A stretch of DNA of 6,863 nucleotides from a bacterium (GTDB taxonomy: Bacteria > Patescibacteriota > Gracilibacteria > UM-FILTER-43-11), in the NCBI GenBank assembly GCA_030426875.1, contig JAUHXI010000076.1, positions 1 to 6,863 on the forward strand. Direction: 5' to 3'. The notes beneath the pieces are model-generated. The model saw only the letters and a program-made list of their open reading frames with translations, made no database searches and was not told the origin of the DNA. A program made the translations under genes and the position numbers. This document shows, piece after piece, positions 6,087-6,863 of this stretch (positions are counted from its first letter, which is position 1; every line of letters begins with the position of its first letter).

Positions 6087-6114
6087 GTAAGGACGCAAGA
6101 TTTTGCGTCCTTAC
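6087..6114. repeat. Perfect 12-base-pair palindromic (REP-like) hairpin between the GH57 and GH15 genes
   Basis: GTAAGGACGCAA (6087-6098) and TTGCGTCCTTAC (6103-6114) are exact reverse complements around the four-base loop GATT. The element fills most of the 45-base gap between the GH57 stop and the GH15 start and would form a stable stem in the shared transcript. No T run follows it on the minus strand, so it does not look like an intrinsic terminator. Its form resembles dispersed REP-type intergenic palindromes with a GGGACGCAA-like arm. It could set the ratio of the two products through mRNA stability or translation. Confidence 0.8.
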
Positions 6115-6117
6115 GGT

Positions 6118-6863
6118 TTATCGGTGTGCAAGTTTTTCCAGCTTCATCTCAAAATCATTCAACGTGTTCATATAAGTGATGTAAGCCTCATACGGCGAAT
6201 CGTAGCAAGAGAAGTAGGCATGAACATCCCCATCACTCCAATACTTGGTGCACATGTAGTAAAAATGATCGGAAGTTTGAAGCTTGCGCCAATCATCTTG
6301 CAGTTTATGACTGGTCTTAGTTCTTATTTTTGGAAGTAACATTGAAACTTCTTGTTCAAGTTCAAACACACGTTGAAGCGCAGATTCTTGCATTTCATTA
6401 CTACACCAGGCCGACAAATCCCGCTCCATGTCCGCCCAACTCATCAGGTGCGGAACGTGGACTTCGCCGACTGATTCGTAGGCTTTGATGGTTTCACTTG
6501 GTGTTTTAAATCCGACATTGCGATCCAAAAGCCCCTGAGGAAGGTGGCGCATGAAATCAAAAATACCCGTGTCTTCCCATTGATGCTCCCCAAACGTCTC
6601 ATAATCCATGAATAAATTAATTGTATCCCCTTCGGCAGCATCCACCCAGTCTGCATATTTATTAATATTGAGTGGCCACTCTGCCCAGCCCTTATTACTA
6701 AAACGAAAAGCAATGTCATCAGATAATTTATAGTTTTTCAGTAAAAGAGTGATGTCTTTAAATGGTTTTTTACGAATCCCATATTCTTGTGCAACCTTTT
6801 GATCTTCAGGATGAAGTTCAACTTTTTCAGGATTATGGAGAAAGTTGGGGCTCTTCCATCCCA
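6118..6863 (-). CDS. Glycoside hydrolase family 57 alpha-amylase, C-terminal part (5' end outside window)
   Basis: The frame is open from the right edge of the window to TAA at 6118-6120, giving 247 complete residues. A GTG at 6643-6645 is only an internal Val codon, because the conserved family sequence continues upstream of it. Clear GH57 alpha-amylase signatures, numbered from the first complete codon in the window, are KNYKLSDDIAFRFSNKGWAE (42-61), NLFMDYETFGEHQWED (82-97) and, near the end, TSDHFYYMCTKYWSDGDVHA. GH57 enzymes are retaining hydrolases with a (beta/alpha)7 barrel. Asp86 in MDYETFGE corresponds to the proposed acid/base, and the nucleophile Glu should lie beyond the window. 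The enzyme would cut internal alpha-1,4-glucan bonds. Its partner downstream is the GH15 exo-enzyme, together forming an endo/exo glucan-degrading pair. A signal peptide cannot be assessed because the N-terminus is missing. Confidence 0.92.
   Translation of the reverse strand, partial: GWKSPNFLHNPEKVELHPEDQKVAQEYGIRKKPFKDITLLLKNYKLSDDIAFRFSNKGWAEWPLNINKYADWVDAAEGDTINLFMDYETFGEHQWEDTGIFDFMRHLPQGLLDRNVGFKTPSETIKAYESVGEVHVPHLMSWADMERDLSAWCSNEMQESALQRVFELEQEVSMLLPKIRTKTSHKLQDDWRKLQTSDHFYYMCTKYWSDGDVHAYFSCYDSPYEAYITYMNTLNDFEMKLEKLAHR

Noticed and set aside
6087..6114. The 12-bp hairpin as an intrinsic terminator of the GH57 gene.
   Set aside because: Neither side has a T run, and the next gene on the same strand starts 14 bases later, so a REP-like or processing role is more likely.
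6643..6645. GTG as a start codon for a short GH57 protein.
   Set aside because: The frame is open to the window edge and the upstream residues carry conserved GH57 sequence (LSDDIAFRFSNKGWAEWPL), so this is an internal Val codon.

Overview
This window looks like ordinary chromosome from a bacterium of moderate G+C content that uses the standard genetic code: all three stop codons occur, and TGA terminates four of the six genes. The gene content is a GT26 cell-surface glycosyltransferase, a membrane PH-domain protein, a large protein I cannot place, and a cytosolic GH57/GH15 pair. My tentative guess is an uncultivated lineage such as Peregrinibacteria or another candidate phylum. That guess rests on general resemblance, not on any diagnostic gene. 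None of the four visible start codons has a Shine-Dalgarno sequence at normal spacing.

Layout. Bases 1-120 are the end of a plus-strand gene, possibly a SAM-dependent methyltransferase. A 184-base AT-rich spacer of 7-base repeats follows. Next on the plus strand are a WecG/TagA/CpsF glycosyltransferase (305-1144), a two-helix membrane protein with a bacterial PH domain (1261-1863), and a 646-residue hydrophilic helical protein of unknown function (1974-3914). These are separated by spacers of about 110-120 bases. A convergent junction (3915-4098) holds a terminator-like hairpin. On the minus strand lie a complete GH15 glucoamylase-type enzyme (4099-6072) and, upstream of it in transcription order, the C-terminal part of a GH57 alpha-amylase (6118-6863, running off the window).

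How the genes work together. The minus-strand pair is a coherent intracellular alpha-glucan module. The GH57 enzyme would cut internal alpha-1,4 bonds, and the GH15 enzyme would release glucose from the non-reducing ends. The plus-strand genes look like the edge of a cell-envelope or polysaccharide region, but no single pathway links them.

The most unusual signal is between the genes. Three plus-strand spacers are built from degenerate tandem 7-base units, and the convergent spacer may be too. The repeat word differs from spacer to spacer, and in the three clear cases units occur in both orientations. One array runs through the stop codon of the glycosyltransferase and encodes its last residues. 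Another ends exactly at the annotated ATG of the 646-residue protein. I saw no CRISPR array, transposase, tRNA or rRNA.
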